Source: DATJPR01 sp963843525 (GTDB lineage: Bacteria > Bacteroidota > Ignavibacteria > UBA10030 > UBA6906). Taken from it: a DNA stretch of 64,000 bases. The DNA lies in contig CAWJKM010000002.1 in assembly GCA_963843525.1 (NCBI GenBank), forward strand, positions 186,001 to 250,000, in the 5' to 3' direction. Numbering within the stretch: the stretch's first letter is position 1; each line of letters begins with the position of its first letter. Shown piece by piece: positions 18,078 through 27,114 of this stretch. The notes beneath the pieces are model-generated. The model was not told the origin of the DNA, ran no database searches, and worked only from the letters and a program-made list of their open reading frames with translations. The translations under genes were made by a program, and so were the position numbers.

Positions 18078-18844
18078 TGCGGATGCGACAGTGGTGTGTT
18101 CTCTTCCTGGTGTTCCTTGTCTCCTGCGCTCCCCGTCGCGAAGGGATATTGCTTGATACCGGCCGGACGAGCGCGGCGGAACTCACGTCGATGACGGATA
18201 GTGCCGACGCCAGGCTCCGGACTCTCAACGGCAACGGGAATATCGCCTTCGAATCACCGGAGATCAACGGCTCCGCAGCGTTCACCCTCAATGTCCGAAA
18301 GCCCGATTCGCTCCTCGTGCAACTGGAGGGGCCCTTTGGGATCGACGTGGGGTTGTTCTTCCTGTCCCGTGATCGCTTTGTGATGTACAACAGTCTTCAG
18401 AACACCGTTCTCGCCGGGGCGCCCTCGACGCAGGCGCTCCGATCCCTGATCCCCGTCGATCTGTCGTACGAGCAGATTTTTGCCGTCTTCACCGGGTTGC
18501 TCCCTCTGCCCGAGCACCAGACCCTTGTTGAATACACTGTTGACGATGGTCAGTTCCTTCTGCGGTACAAATCGAAGGGCGGAGTGAACTCCTACTGGCT
18601 CGACCCCGACGGATTGCTGGTGCGCCGGTTCGAGATGCGCGACCAGGAAGGAGAACTGGTGCTGGAAGGGGCCTCCACCGGCACGATCGATCAGGATGGG
18701 CTGCGCATCGCGCGCCGTTTGTCCCTGACAATGCCGCGGGAAGGCCGCCGTGTCTCCGTTGCTTTCTACCATGCCGATCTCAATGCGAGTGACCTCGAGT
18801 TCAGCTATTCGATCCCCGCTTCCGCCCGGAAAATCGATCGGTAG
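18077..18844 (+). CDS. DUF4292-like lipoprotein (LolB-like fold)
   Basis: 255 residues. The lipoprotein signal has lipobox FLVSC at about 13-17. The mature part resembles the DUF4292 family of Bacteroidota/Chlorobi, which has a LolA/LolB-type half-barrel: LNGNGNIAFESPEINGSAAFTLNVRKP is written here as two pieces, LNGNGNIAFESP and INGSAAFTLNVRKP, followed by DSLLVQLEGPFGID. LolB receives outer-membrane lipoproteins from LolA, but equivalence is not shown. The ATG shares one base with the TPR gene stop, so the two are coupled. An 18-base gap separates it from the EnvC-like gene. Family assignment is from memory of sequence pattern, moderately sure. Confidence 0.78.
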   Translation: MRMRQWCVLFLVFLVSCAPRREGILLDTGRTSAAELTSMTDSADARLRTLNGNGNIAFESPEINGSAAFTLNVRKPDSLLVQLEGPFGIDVGLFFLSRDRFVMYNSLQNTVLAGAPSTQALRSLIPVDLSYEQIFAVFTGLLPLPEHQTLVEYTVDDGQFLLRYKSKGGVNSYWLDPDGLLVRRFEMRDQEGELVLEGASTGTIDQDGLRIARRLSLTMPREGRRVSVAFYHADLNASDLEFSYSIPASARKIDR

Positions 18845-18862
18845 GGCTTCGGGAGTTCTGTC

Positions 18863-20074
18863 ATGAAAACCACCAGTCTCGTCTTTGTCCCCGCAGTTGT
18901 TCTCCTCATCGTGCTTGCAGGAGCCGTCAACGGCCAGCCGTCGCCCCAATCGGAGATCTCGAAACGCCAGAAGGAACTGCAGTCCATCAGGGATCAGATC
19001 CACGCGATGGAATTGAAACTCGGCGAGCAGCAGAAGAAAGAACGCGTCTCGCTCGATCTTCTCGACACGTATGACAGGAATTCCAGCCTGGTACACCGGC
19101 TCATCAACCGGCTGAAGGCCGATGAGCAGGATCTGCGGCGGAAAATCGATACGAGCCGCGCCACCATCGCACGGTTGGAAACACAGTACGGCTTTCTCCG
19201 CGACGAATACGCCCGGTATGTCGTGGCCGTGTACAAGGCGGGACCCGTCCACGACCTGGAGCTTCTGTTTTCATCCTCCTCACTCAACCAGCTGGCGATC
19301 AGGAACGAATACCTCAAACGATTCAGCCGGCAGCGGAAACGCGATGCGGACGCCATCGTGACTCGGAAGCAGGACCTCGAGGAGGTCGAAGCGCGGCTCC
19401 AAATTCAGCTGGGCGATCAACGGAGGCTGATCGAAGAGAAGGCCAACGAGCAGGAACGCCTCGCGTCGCTTGCGAGCGAACGCCGGAAGATGATCGTCCA
19501 GATCCGGAAGAGCAAATCGATGCTGCAGCAGTCGGTCGAGCGACAGACCCGGGCGGCGAAAGAGATGGAAGAGATGATCAACCAGCTGATCGAAGCCGAG
19601 CGGGTTCGCAAAGAACATCGTGCCGAATCCGGTGCGCCGAGCCGGCTCCCGCAGCCCACCGGTGCCGGCACATTCGCCGCACGCCGCGGCCATCTCCGCT
19701 GGCCCGTTGCCGAAGGCTCGATCGTCGCAAAATTCGGGGCGCAAAAGCACCCAACTCTGAAGACCATTACGATGAACCCCGGCATCGATATCGCCGTCAA
19801 GGTCGGGACGGCTGTGACCGCTGTCGCCGATGGTGAGGTCGCGCGCATCTGGTGGCTCCCATCATTCGGCAATCTGATGATCCTCGATCATTCCGGCGGG
19901 TACCGGACGGTGTATACCCACCTCGAGGATATCAAAGTCGCCGAAGGACAGCGGGTGAAGGAGGGTCAGGTCATCGCCGAGAGCGGCGAGTCGGTGGACG
20001 GACCGCGCATTCACTTCGAAATCTGGAAAGATCAAGAGAAACAGAACCCCCAACTTTGGCTCGCCAAACAATGA
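18863..20074 (+). CDS. EnvC-like LytM (M23) factor, probably non-catalytic
   Basis: 403 residues. Signal peptide 1-24, long coiled coil about 28-260 (EISKRQKELQSIRDQIHAM and later Lys/Glu/Arg-rich helices), then a C-terminal LytM/M23 domain about 285-400. In active M23 enzymes zinc is held by HxxxD and HxH. Here the first site reads N-P-G-I-D (His to Asn) and the second R-I-H (first His to Arg), while the middle YTHL is kept. Loss of these ligands matches EnvC, which activates periplasmic amidases at the division site instead of cutting peptidoglycan itself. GGGAG precedes the ATG. Its stop overlaps the next gene start (ATGA). Confidence 0.88.
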   Translation: MKTTSLVFVPAVVLLIVLAGAVNGQPSPQSEISKRQKELQSIRDQIHAMELKLGEQQKKERVSLDLLDTYDRNSSLVHRLINRLKADEQDLRRKIDTSRATIARLETQYGFLRDEYARYVVAVYKAGPVHDLELLFSSSSLNQLAIRNEYLKRFSRQRKRDADAIVTRKQDLEEVEARLQIQLGDQRRLIEEKANEQERLASLASERRKMIVQIRKSKSMLQQSVERQTRAAKEMEEMINQLIEAERVRKEHRAESGAPSRLPQPTGAGTFAARRGHLRWPVAEGSIVAKFGAQKHPTLKTITMNPGIDIAVKVGTAVTAVADGEVARIWWLPSFGNLMILDHSGGYRTVYTHLEDIKVAEGQRVKEGQVIAESGESVDGPRIHFEIWKDQEKQNPQLWLAKQ

Positions 20075-22719
20075 CACGCTCCCCGGCGTTTCTCGGTGCA
20101 CTGATTACGCTGGCGGTCGTCGTGCTGTCCCTCTTCTTCCTGCCGTTTCTTTCTCCCATCGAAGATCAGCTGACTGCATTGAAGTACCGTGTCCGCGGGA
20201 CGGAGCATGCCGACAGCAACATCGTGATCATTTACATCGACAACGATGCGGTGAAAACACTGGGGTGGCCGGTAAGGAGAAATTTCCACGCACTCATGCT
20301 CCACGCACTTGCAGAGTTGCACCCCCGGGCGATCGGGATTGAAGTCGTGTTCGAAGATCAGAAGCTCGGCTATGGAGAATTCTCGGAATATGACACGCTG
20401 CTCTCCGCGATGGTCCGGCAGGCGGGATCCGTCGTCCTTGCCTCGTATTTCGAATCGATCGGGCGCGACGGCCCGGATACTCAGGCGGTGCGACAGACTG
20501 TTCCGGTGTACCCACGTCTGCATGGATCGATTCTCACAGGTCGCGGCCTTCATCTTCCCGTCCCCGCGCTAGTGTCGTCCGCCGCGGGGGTTGGACATGT
20601 GAATTTCAGCGGTGACGGAGGAATTGCATTACCGGCAGTGGTGGAGAGCGGCGCAGGGGTGGTCCCGGCCTTTGCCCTCGAACTCTTCCGGGTGGCAACC
20701 GGAACTTCACGGAATGACGTCTGGATGAAAAACGATATCATCCTGCTGGACCGCGACGGGCACGAACGGCATATTCCCGTCTCGAGCGATGGGATTGTGC
20801 AACTCGCCTTTCCCGGCCCTCTCCGGAGCTTCACGCACTATTCCTTCCTCGACGTCTTGCGCTCGTATGACGCCGCCCGTCATGGCGGGGCGGAGAGCGT
20901 TCCCGTGGAATCTCTGAAAGGGAAAATCGTCCTCGTGGGAATTGTCGCGGAAGGGCGAAGCGAATTCCGGTCCACACCGGTCGATCCCCGGACGCCGACG
21001 ATTGTGACCCATGCGACGTTCCTGGACAATGCCCTGGAGGACCGGTTCCCCGTTATCGTCGGGCGGATGTGGACGATGATCATTCTCGCGATTGCCTCGT
21101 TTCTCTCCGCCTTTGCGGTGCTCACGCTGCGACGGCCTGTCAACATTGTGCTCGCATTTCTCGTGCCGGTCGTCGCCGTCGGGATGTCCGTTCTCCTCTT
21201 CCTCCTTGGCCACGTCATGTTGCCGGTCGCGGGCATTGTTCTCGCCGGTGTTGTGACGACGGTGTCAGCGCTCATCATCCGTTGGCGCCGCGAGGGAAAG
21301 CAGGTCGATACGCTTTCAGCGGAGAAGGAGGAGATCCTCACCCGGCTCCATGACCGTGAAGCGAAGGTGGCATCTCTCGAGCAGGAATTGCTGAACAGAC
21401 AGGAACAACCGACGAAAGTCCGCACCGAGGAACTTCTGGGAGAGATCCGGCGGTACAAAGCAGAGATCTATGAGCTCACGGCGCAGGCGCAGGATATGGA
21501 AGAATTCACCGGCGCCGTGGTGGAGTCGGAAGCCTCCGATGAATTCGAGCGCATTGTCTATGCCCGCACAGGATCTATGAAGCCGGTGATTGAATTCGTG
21601 AAGAAAATCGCGGCAAGTGAGGCACCCGTCCTCATTCTTGGTGAGAGCGGAACGGGCAAAGAGCTTGTTGCGCGTGCGATCCACGCCCGGAGCAAACGCG
21701 TTGCGGGTCCCTTTGTGGCGGTGAATTGCGGTGCGCTTGCGGAAAACCTGCTGGAGAGCGAGCTCTTCGGACACGAGAAAGGCGCGTTCACCGGTGCAGT
21801 GCGGGAACGAATGGGCCGCTTTGAGCTGGCAGACCGCGGGACGATCTTTCTCGACGAAATCGGGGAAGTGAGCGAGGCGTTTCAATTGAAACTCCTGCGT
21901 GTGCTGCAGGAAGGGGAATTCGAGCGGGTGGGCGGGTCGAAAACGACGAAAGTGAACGTGCGCATCGTGGCGGCCACAAACAAGGAGTTGCGGGAGGAGG
22001 TATCGCGCAAGCGGTTCCGGGAGGACCTCTACTACCGCATCAACGTGCTCACTGTCTCCCTGCCTCCTCTTCGCGAACGCCCGGCCGATACTGCGATCCT
22101 CGCCCGACATTTTCTCCAGCATGAGGGGGAGCCGATCGCCGTCTCGAAGGGGGTGATGGAGATCCTGCAATCGTATTCCTGGCCGGGGAATGTCCGGGAA
22201 CTGGAAAGCACAATCCACAGGGCCGTGCTCCTTGCGCGAGCGGAGGGACGGGAAATGATCGTTGCGCGCGATCTGCCGGAAAATATTGCAGCGACGTTTC
22301 GGGGAAGTGTTCCCGTGCAGGATCTCGTGCTCGATCTGGTACGCTCGCGGGAATTCTCGCGGAGTTCGGTGTCGGATGCCGCCCTGGAGTTGGGCGGGCT
22401 CAATCGCGGAACAGTGGCGGAATATCTCCGGGGCGAGTTTCTCAAGGTGTTCGTGGATTCGGAATTCAAGAAAGACGAAGCAATTCGCCGGCTTGCCCGT
22501 TCCACCGATGCGGCCGTCCTGGCGCGCGTGCGGAAGCGCCTTGAGGAGTATCTTGCGAACATAAGCGCGGCTGTCGATACCGCCCAGCCGTGGGACCTCT
22601 CACGCGCGGCATTGAAACCAAAAATGAAGAATCTCCCGCAGCGCTATCATGAGGTCGTGCTGCTTACCGGCGAGGCGTATTACAGAAACCGCTGGAAGCT
22701 CGATGATGAAGAGAGTTGA
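20071..22719 (+). CDS. CHASE2-domain sigma54-dependent transcriptional activator
   Basis: 882 residues from ATG 20071, overlapping the EnvC-like stop by 4 bases. Order: N-terminal membrane helix (about 6-27); periplasmic CHASE2 sensor (about 30-325, with IVIIYIDNDAVKTLGWPVRR); three membrane helices (about 331-407); a coiled coil (about 410-500); and an AAA+ sigma54-interaction domain with Walker A GESGTGKE (about 524), GAFTGA (571-576, the loop that contacts sigma54) and Walker B IFLDEIGE. A C-terminal helix-turn-helix-like stretch SVSDAALELGGLNRGTVAEYL follows. CHASE2 usually sits on kinases or cyclases; here it is joined directly to an enhancer-binding protein, making a one-protein membrane signal-to-transcription device. 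The ligand is unknown. Confidence 0.9.
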   Translation: MTRSPAFLGALITLAVVVLSLFFLPFLSPIEDQLTALKYRVRGTEHADSNIVIIYIDNDAVKTLGWPVRRNFHALMLHALAELHPRAIGIEVVFEDQKLGYGEFSEYDTLLSAMVRQAGSVVLASYFESIGRDGPDTQAVRQTVPVYPRLHGSILTGRGLHLPVPALVSSAAGVGHVNFSGDGGIALPAVVESGAGVVPAFALELFRVATGTSRNDVWMKNDIILLDRDGHERHIPVSSDGIVQLAFPGPLRSFTHYSFLDVLRSYDAARHGGAESVPVESLKGKIVLVGIVAEGRSEFRSTPVDPRTPTIVTHATFLDNALEDRFPVIVGRMWTMIILAIASFLSAFAVLTLRRPVNIVLAFLVPVVAVGMSVLLFLLGHVMLPVAGIVLAGVVTTVSALIIRWRREGKQVDTLSAEKEEILTRLHDREAKVASLEQELLNRQEQPTKVRTEELLGEIRRYKAEIYELTAQAQDMEEFTGAVVESEASDEFERIVYARTGSMKPVIEFVKKIAASEAPVLILGESGTGKELVARAIHARSKRVAGPFVAVNCGALAENLLESELFGHEKGAFTGAVRERMGRFELADRGTIFLDEIGEVSEAFQLKLLRVLQEGEFERVGGSKTTKVNVRIVAATNKELREEVSRKRFREDLYYRINVLTVSLPPLRERPADTAILARHFLQHEGEPIAVSKGVMEILQSYSWPGNVRELESTIHRAVLLARAEGREMIVARDLPENIAATFRGSVPVQDLVLDLVRSREFSRSSVSDAALELGGLNRGTVAEYLRGEFLKVFVDSEFKKDEAIRRLARSTDAAVLARVRKRLEEYLANISAAVDTAQPWDLSRAALKPKMKNLPQRYHEVVLLTGEAYYRNRWKLDDEES

Positions 22720-22888
22720 GTCACCACCCTCGTCTGCGAAGTCGTACTGCCTGAATCCATCCCTCCCGCACTTTCATCCGCGCTTCCCGCACTTCGTGCG
22801 CCGATAGTCCAACCATTCGATCCCACCTTTTCCATCATTACCCACTGGTTATTGACCTTTCTCCCCGTCCACTCCACCAATTCCGTAT

Positions 22889-22903
22889 TGGCACGGACCT
22901 TGA
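22889..22903 (+). promoter_or_regulatory. Possible sigma54 (-24/-12) promoter
   Basis: TGGCACGGACCTTGA matches the consensus TGGCACG-N4-TTGC except for A in place of the final C of the -12 GC. The -24 half is perfect. It lies 85 bases upstream of the lipoprotein ATG at 22988 and 170 bases after the sigma54-activator gene. No good sigma70 boxes are seen in this gap. The -12 mismatch lowers confidence. Confidence 0.5.
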
Positions 22904-22987
22904 GATTCCTTCCTGCAGAGAACGGCAGTGCACGCCGTTCGAAGGGTTGAGCATCTTAATAAACCAGAAAGAACCATGGAGGTAGCG

Positions 22988-23989
22988 ATGAAAAGGGGAT
23001 TTGCACTGTTCGGGGGGGTGGTTATTCTTGCCGGACTCACCATCACCGGATGCAAGAAGGATGACAATGCTCTCACGTCATCCGATCAGGCTCCCGCCGG
23101 TGTCACCAATGAACAGACCGCAATGGCGAATGCGGCCGCCAGTGATGAATTCGTGACCAATTCCGCCGATGTGTACTCGTTTGGCGATCAGGCAATGGCG
23201 CCGACGGATTACAACGACGGGACGTCGCTTTCGAAAACGGACACGGCGATTACACCGCTCCGCTGGGGACGCTTCATCACCTCGGTCACCAGAAACATCA
23301 CCGTGTCAGTTCAGCCGGGGGATACGCTCGCGTACGCGCATGTCACGCGTTCTGTGAGCGGCGTTCTGAAAATCAAGACCACCATCAACGGAGTCGATTC
23401 GGTCTTCTCGAAGCCGTTCGCCGACACATCGGGAAAGAACGTAATCTTCAAACGTGTGGCAAAGGACACGAAGAGATTCTGGCTCAACTGGGTCCCGGTG
23501 GCAAGTTCTCTCGTCGTCGGCGGCACGAGCCCCGTGCCCGCAAATAGCGGCATCGTCATTACGAAAATGCAACTGTTGGGCGGTGGCGATTCGGTGACCA
23601 TTACGGATCCCGAAAACTTCTGGCTGCGGTACAAATGGTTGAACCTGTATCACGGCGGACGGTGTGACGTTCCGCAGTTTGCGACGGGAGAGTCGATCAG
23701 CGTGAATGTGACACTCATGAGTCAGTCGGCCGACACGGACATGGTTGCGCTCAGGCATGGATTCGGATTGCAGTCGCACCATTTCGCACGGGCCCGCATG
23801 ACCCTGGTTTCGCAGACGGGCCCTGACGTGAGCGGCTACTACACCCGGGTGTATGCCAGGACGATTGTGCCGAGGTTCGGGATCGGATCCTTCTACGTCG
23901 GTGTCGATGCCATAACAAAAGCGACGCTGTATGGCAGCGATGGGCCATATTCGGCAAGCTGGTGGGGTGTTCCGTACAGGATGTTTTAG
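22988..23989 (+). CDS. Secreted lipoprotein of unknown function
   Basis: 333 residues from ATG 22988, with GGAGG 5 bases upstream. The lipoprotein signal has lipobox ITGC (about residues 18-21), followed by KKDDNALTSSDQ. The mature part is rich in Thr, Ser, Val and Gly, with several beta-strand-like segments. I recognise no enzyme motif or known domain. It is preceded by a sigma54-like promoter and followed by a strong hairpin, so it looks like a separate transcription unit. It could be a target of the CHASE2 activator encoded just upstream. Confidence 0.78.
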   Translation: MKRGFALFGGVVILAGLTITGCKKDDNALTSSDQAPAGVTNEQTAMANAAASDEFVTNSADVYSFGDQAMAPTDYNDGTSLSKTDTAITPLRWGRFITSVTRNITVSVQPGDTLAYAHVTRSVSGVLKIKTTINGVDSVFSKPFADTSGKNVIFKRVAKDTKRFWLNWVPVASSLVVGGTSPVPANSGIVITKMQLLGGGDSVTITDPENFWLRYKWLNLYHGGRCDVPQFATGESISVNVTLMSQSADTDMVALRHGFGLQSHHFARARMTLVSQTGPDVSGYYTRVYARTIVPRFGIGSFYVGVDAITKATLYGSDGPYSASWWGVPYRMF

Positions 23990-24016
23990 TCTCTTTGACC
24001 CTGGGGGGTGAAAAAG

Positions 24017-24047
24017 GTCCGGGCTTTGCGGGGGGCAAAGCCCGGAC
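24017..24047 (+). terminator. Strong hairpin terminator after the lipoprotein gene
   Basis: Perfect 13-bp inverted repeat (24017-24029 and 24035-24047) with a 5-base loop of G, 27 bases after the stop codon. There is no T run directly after it. Confidence 0.72.
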
Positions 24048-24123
24048 TCGCTTGTCCCGGGGTGCAAATGTTGCGATTCATACCCGATTTCGACTAATTG
24101 TACACTGATCCGATCAAACGTCC

Positions 24124-25008
24124 ATGCAAAAAGTATCCTTCATAGCCGTCCTGTTCGCGTTTCTGGTGTTCGGGTGTCAGCACCCGACGGAAGTCCAGGT
24201 GCAACAGGACGACAAACCGGATCCGGTGGAAGTGACGCCGGTGCTTGTGCAGGATACGACGACATACCAGAGCCTTCTCGACTCTGCGGCCATTACTCCC
24301 GCCGATCAGTCACGTTTTGCCGCTTTCCTGCTGGTCTCCCGAATTCAGTACGATGCCGGCGGACAGGTTGTCACGACGACCACTTCGAATGTGCTCTTCA
24401 CCGATCCTTTGCGGCCGTTGCGCTTCAAGGGAAAGGTTTTCGGGTACTGGGGATTCAACATTGCCCCGAGTCTCGTGGCGCCGCTCACCATCAATGGAAA
24501 CACGATGCGGCTGATCCCGCACTGGATACGGGCTGAAAACGGCATGATGTTCCCCTTCGGCTGGGAGTATTACTGGGCGGCGACAGGTAACCCTCGATTC
24601 GACACTACGTACACTTGGCAGAGCGTCACTGATACCGTCGGGGCCGTGAACGTGTCGATCCAGGCTCCCCCGCCCTTGACTGTCCTCGCACCGAAGGGAG
24701 GCGGGGTGTTCTCGCGCAACGAGGGCCTGACACTGCATTGGACCGGAGGTGCGGGCGTAACGATTTACCTCAGTTCTCTTGATCGGATCACGAATCAAAC
24801 GCGGCCGTTGGTGATGTTCAAACCGCTCGGCAGTTCCGGGCGGGCTGTTATCCCCGCGAGCGTTCTCCAGGCGTTGCCGGACAAACGATATTTCGTTTTG
24901 ACCTTTGTCCTTGCAAACCGGAGAGAGAACCCGAGCGTCGCGAGTTACAGCGGGAACATCCTTACGCAAGCCGCATCAGTGTACAACTGCTACGTCGAAT
25001 TCCGGTAA
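24124..25008 (+). CDS. Secreted lipoprotein of unknown function
   Basis: 294 residues. The signal peptide is MQKVSFIAVLFAFLVFGC with lipobox VFGC at 15-18, followed by an Asp/Gln/Pro-rich linker. The rest is beta-rich, with a segment about 185-290 (PPPLTVLAPKGGGVFSRNEG, LHWTGG, AVIPASVLQALP) that resembles an immunoglobulin-like or surface adhesion fold. No catalytic motif is visible. It is followed closely by the barrel/transglutaminase-like gene and may be cotranscribed with it. The function is unknown. Confidence 0.75.
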   Translation: MQKVSFIAVLFAFLVFGCQHPTEVQVQQDDKPDPVEVTPVLVQDTTTYQSLLDSAAITPADQSRFAAFLLVSRIQYDAGGQVVTTTTSNVLFTDPLRPLRFKGKVFGYWGFNIAPSLVAPLTINGNTMRLIPHWIRAENGMMFPFGWEYYWAATGNPRFDTTYTWQSVTDTVGAVNVSIQAPPPLTVLAPKGGGVFSRNEGLTLHWTGGAGVTIYLSSLDRITNQTRPLVMFKPLGSSGRAVIPASVLQALPDKRYFVLTFVLANRRENPSVASYSGNILTQAASVYNCYVEFR

Positions 25009-25115
25009 GGTTCCTTTTGGCGGGAAGACGATCCCAGGCACATACAGAATCCGAGCAGAATCGACCGCCATCCTTCCCGCGGATCGGGAGATCGGCCTCC
25101 GCCTGCGCGGGTCGG

Positions 25116-27101
25116 GTGGCCCGATATGTCGGCGATTCGTTCGTCGCGGTGATCTTGTTTTGTTCTTTCTCATTCAGCCAGGCTGTGTTTACTCCCCGGG
25201 AAATTTCTCTGGGCGCCGGCGTATCGTTTGTGAATGATGTCAGGGGCCTTGCCGCCAACCCCGCGGGGCTCCCGGGGATGCGGGATTGGGATGTTGAAGT
25301 CGTCAGCGCGGTGCCAAACCACGGGAGCGGATTCGTGTTCGATGGGGTGGCTGTCGGCAAACGGCTGTTTGACCGTCATGCGCTGGCGATACAGTATTCT
25401 CCGGCCACGGAGCTGGACTTCGTCCTCCCCTCAAGCGTGAAGTTCAGCGGAATCGATTTCTCGACCGACCGGACGATTACCTACAAGGAGCCGCTTGCGA
25501 TTTCATATGGCGTCAGGCTTTCCAACGCTTTTTCGGTCGGGGTGGGAGGGCGGATGCGGTCGGAGGCGGTGAGCGAGCCGCAGCTCCAGTTCATTGACAC
25601 GTCGGTCTCGGCACTGCCAAATGAAGATAAGCGGACATCGTGGTTCCTCGACCTCGGTCTGAACTGGCAGCCGTCGAGGTTTTTCACCCTCTCTGCGTTG
25701 GCCAGGGGAATTCCGGTGGCCCCGGGCGGGGAATTGGAGCCTGAATTCAGACTCTATGAACTCCCACAGAAAACGACCTTCGAAGGCGGAATCGAATATT
25801 CTGCATCGGCATCTCTCCGGGTGGCGCTGCAGGGGAGCTCAGCAGGGACAGGGGCAGTGGGAATGGAATGGATTCCGCTGCGGGATTTCAGCGTACGGGG
25901 GGCGGTCTACGCAGACCGGGACGAGTCACCGTTCGTGAATGCCATCGCTGTCGGCACGGGATGGATTGCGGGACCCCTTGAACTGGAGGTCTCGTATCTC
26001 CGGTTTGTGAACCAGGCGAAACGCACGGGGACGATCCTTGCTTCTGAGCTCGCACACTCGGTTATCCATACCATCGGTATGAGTCCTTTTGCACCGGACC
26101 GTCTGAGTGTCGGCGTGAAAGTCTCCCTCGGGAACATCCACGTCCCGGTGATCAGGATTTTAGGGGTGGAGATGTCGGGCGCGATCTACCCGGTGATATC
26201 TCAGGAATTTGCCTACAGACCGGTCGGTAAAGTCCGTATTCAGAACATCGCCAGCACCACCGTGCAGGCAACGTCGTCGTTTTTCATCGACCAGTTGATG
26301 GACCATCCGACGGAGTCGGCGTCGGTCAAGTTGAATCCGGGAGAAGAGATGGACATTCCGCTGTTCGCGGTGTTCAACGACCATATTCAGAATGTCACCT
26401 CGGTGTCGGTGCGTGAGGGGACGGTGGTAGTGAGCGCAACGACGGTCGGCGGCGAAGACGATCGGTCACAGACGCGCGTTGTCATCCGGGGGAGGAATGA
26501 CTGGGATGGGAACGCCGAATCGCTCCGGTTTTTTGTGAAGCCCGAGAATGCCGATGTTCTCAGGACGACACGGGATATTTTGCTGGCGCAGCGATCGAGC
26601 TTTGAGGCCGTCTCGCCGGCGCTGCAGCTCTTCGAAAAGGCCCGGGCTCTCTTCAATGCGTTCGCAGGCAAGTTGGTGTATGTCAACGATCCGAAACTCA
26701 GCGCCGACTATGTCCAGTATCCTGACGAGACACTCCGCATCCGGGGGGGAGATTGTGATGACATGACCGTCTGTTTTTCTTCTCTCCTGGCGAGCGTCGG
26801 CATATCGACCGCGTTTGTCGATGTTGTCCCGCCGAAGCATCCGGAGGACAGTCATATTTATCTCATGTTTGATACGGGTCTTGACCCGCAATATGCGGAC
26901 CAGATTTCTCCGAACCCGAAGCGGTACGTTATCAGGAAGAACACCGCCGGCAAGGAGACAGTCTGGATACCCGTGGAGTCTACGGTCATCATGAAGGGAT
27001 TTGAAGATGCCTGGTCGACCGGAGCGCGGGAGTATTACGATGATGTGGAAGTCAATATGGGATTATCCCAGGGGTGGGTCAGAATTGTCGATGTGGATTA
27101 A
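25116..27101 (+). CDS. PorV-like barrel fused to a transglutaminase-like domain
   Basis: About 661 residues from GTG 25116, or 694 from a TTG at 25017; the start is uncertain. From GTG the protein begins with a signal peptide (YVGDSFVAVILFCSFSFSQA). The first about 330 residues look like a PorV/PorQ-type outer-membrane barrel: FTPREISLGAGVSFVNDVRGLAANPAGLPGM is visible as FTPREISLGAG and VRGLAANPAG, which is typical of that group, followed by many amphipathic strands. The C-terminal about 180 residues carry a transglutaminase-like Cys protease pattern: RGGDCDDMTV, later DSHIYLMFD and a WIPVEST block, giving a candidate Cys/His pair. I know of no characterised protein with this fusion; the function is open. 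Confidence 0.7.
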   Translation: MARYVGDSFVAVILFCSFSFSQAVFTPREISLGAGVSFVNDVRGLAANPAGLPGMRDWDVEVVSAVPNHGSGFVFDGVAVGKRLFDRHALAIQYSPATELDFVLPSSVKFSGIDFSTDRTITYKEPLAISYGVRLSNAFSVGVGGRMRSEAVSEPQLQFIDTSVSALPNEDKRTSWFLDLGLNWQPSRFFTLSALARGIPVAPGGELEPEFRLYELPQKTTFEGGIEYSASASLRVALQGSSAGTGAVGMEWIPLRDFSVRGAVYADRDESPFVNAIAVGTGWIAGPLELEVSYLRFVNQAKRTGTILASELAHSVIHTIGMSPFAPDRLSVGVKVSLGNIHVPVIRILGVEMSGAIYPVISQEFAYRPVGKVRIQNIASTTVQATSSFFIDQLMDHPTESASVKLNPGEEMDIPLFAVFNDHIQNVTSVSVREGTVVVSATTVGGEDDRSQTRVVIRGRNDWDGNAESLRFFVKPENADVLRTTRDILLAQRSSFEAVSPALQLFEKARALFNAFAGKLVYVNDPKLSADYVQYPDETLRIRGGDCDDMTVCFSSLLASVGISTAFVDVVPPKHPEDSHIYLMFDTGLDPQYADQISPNPKRYVIRKNTAGKETVWIPVESTVIMKGFEDAWSTGAREYYDDVEVNMGLSQGWVRIVDVD

Positions 27102-27114
27102 TGGGGAACGTATC

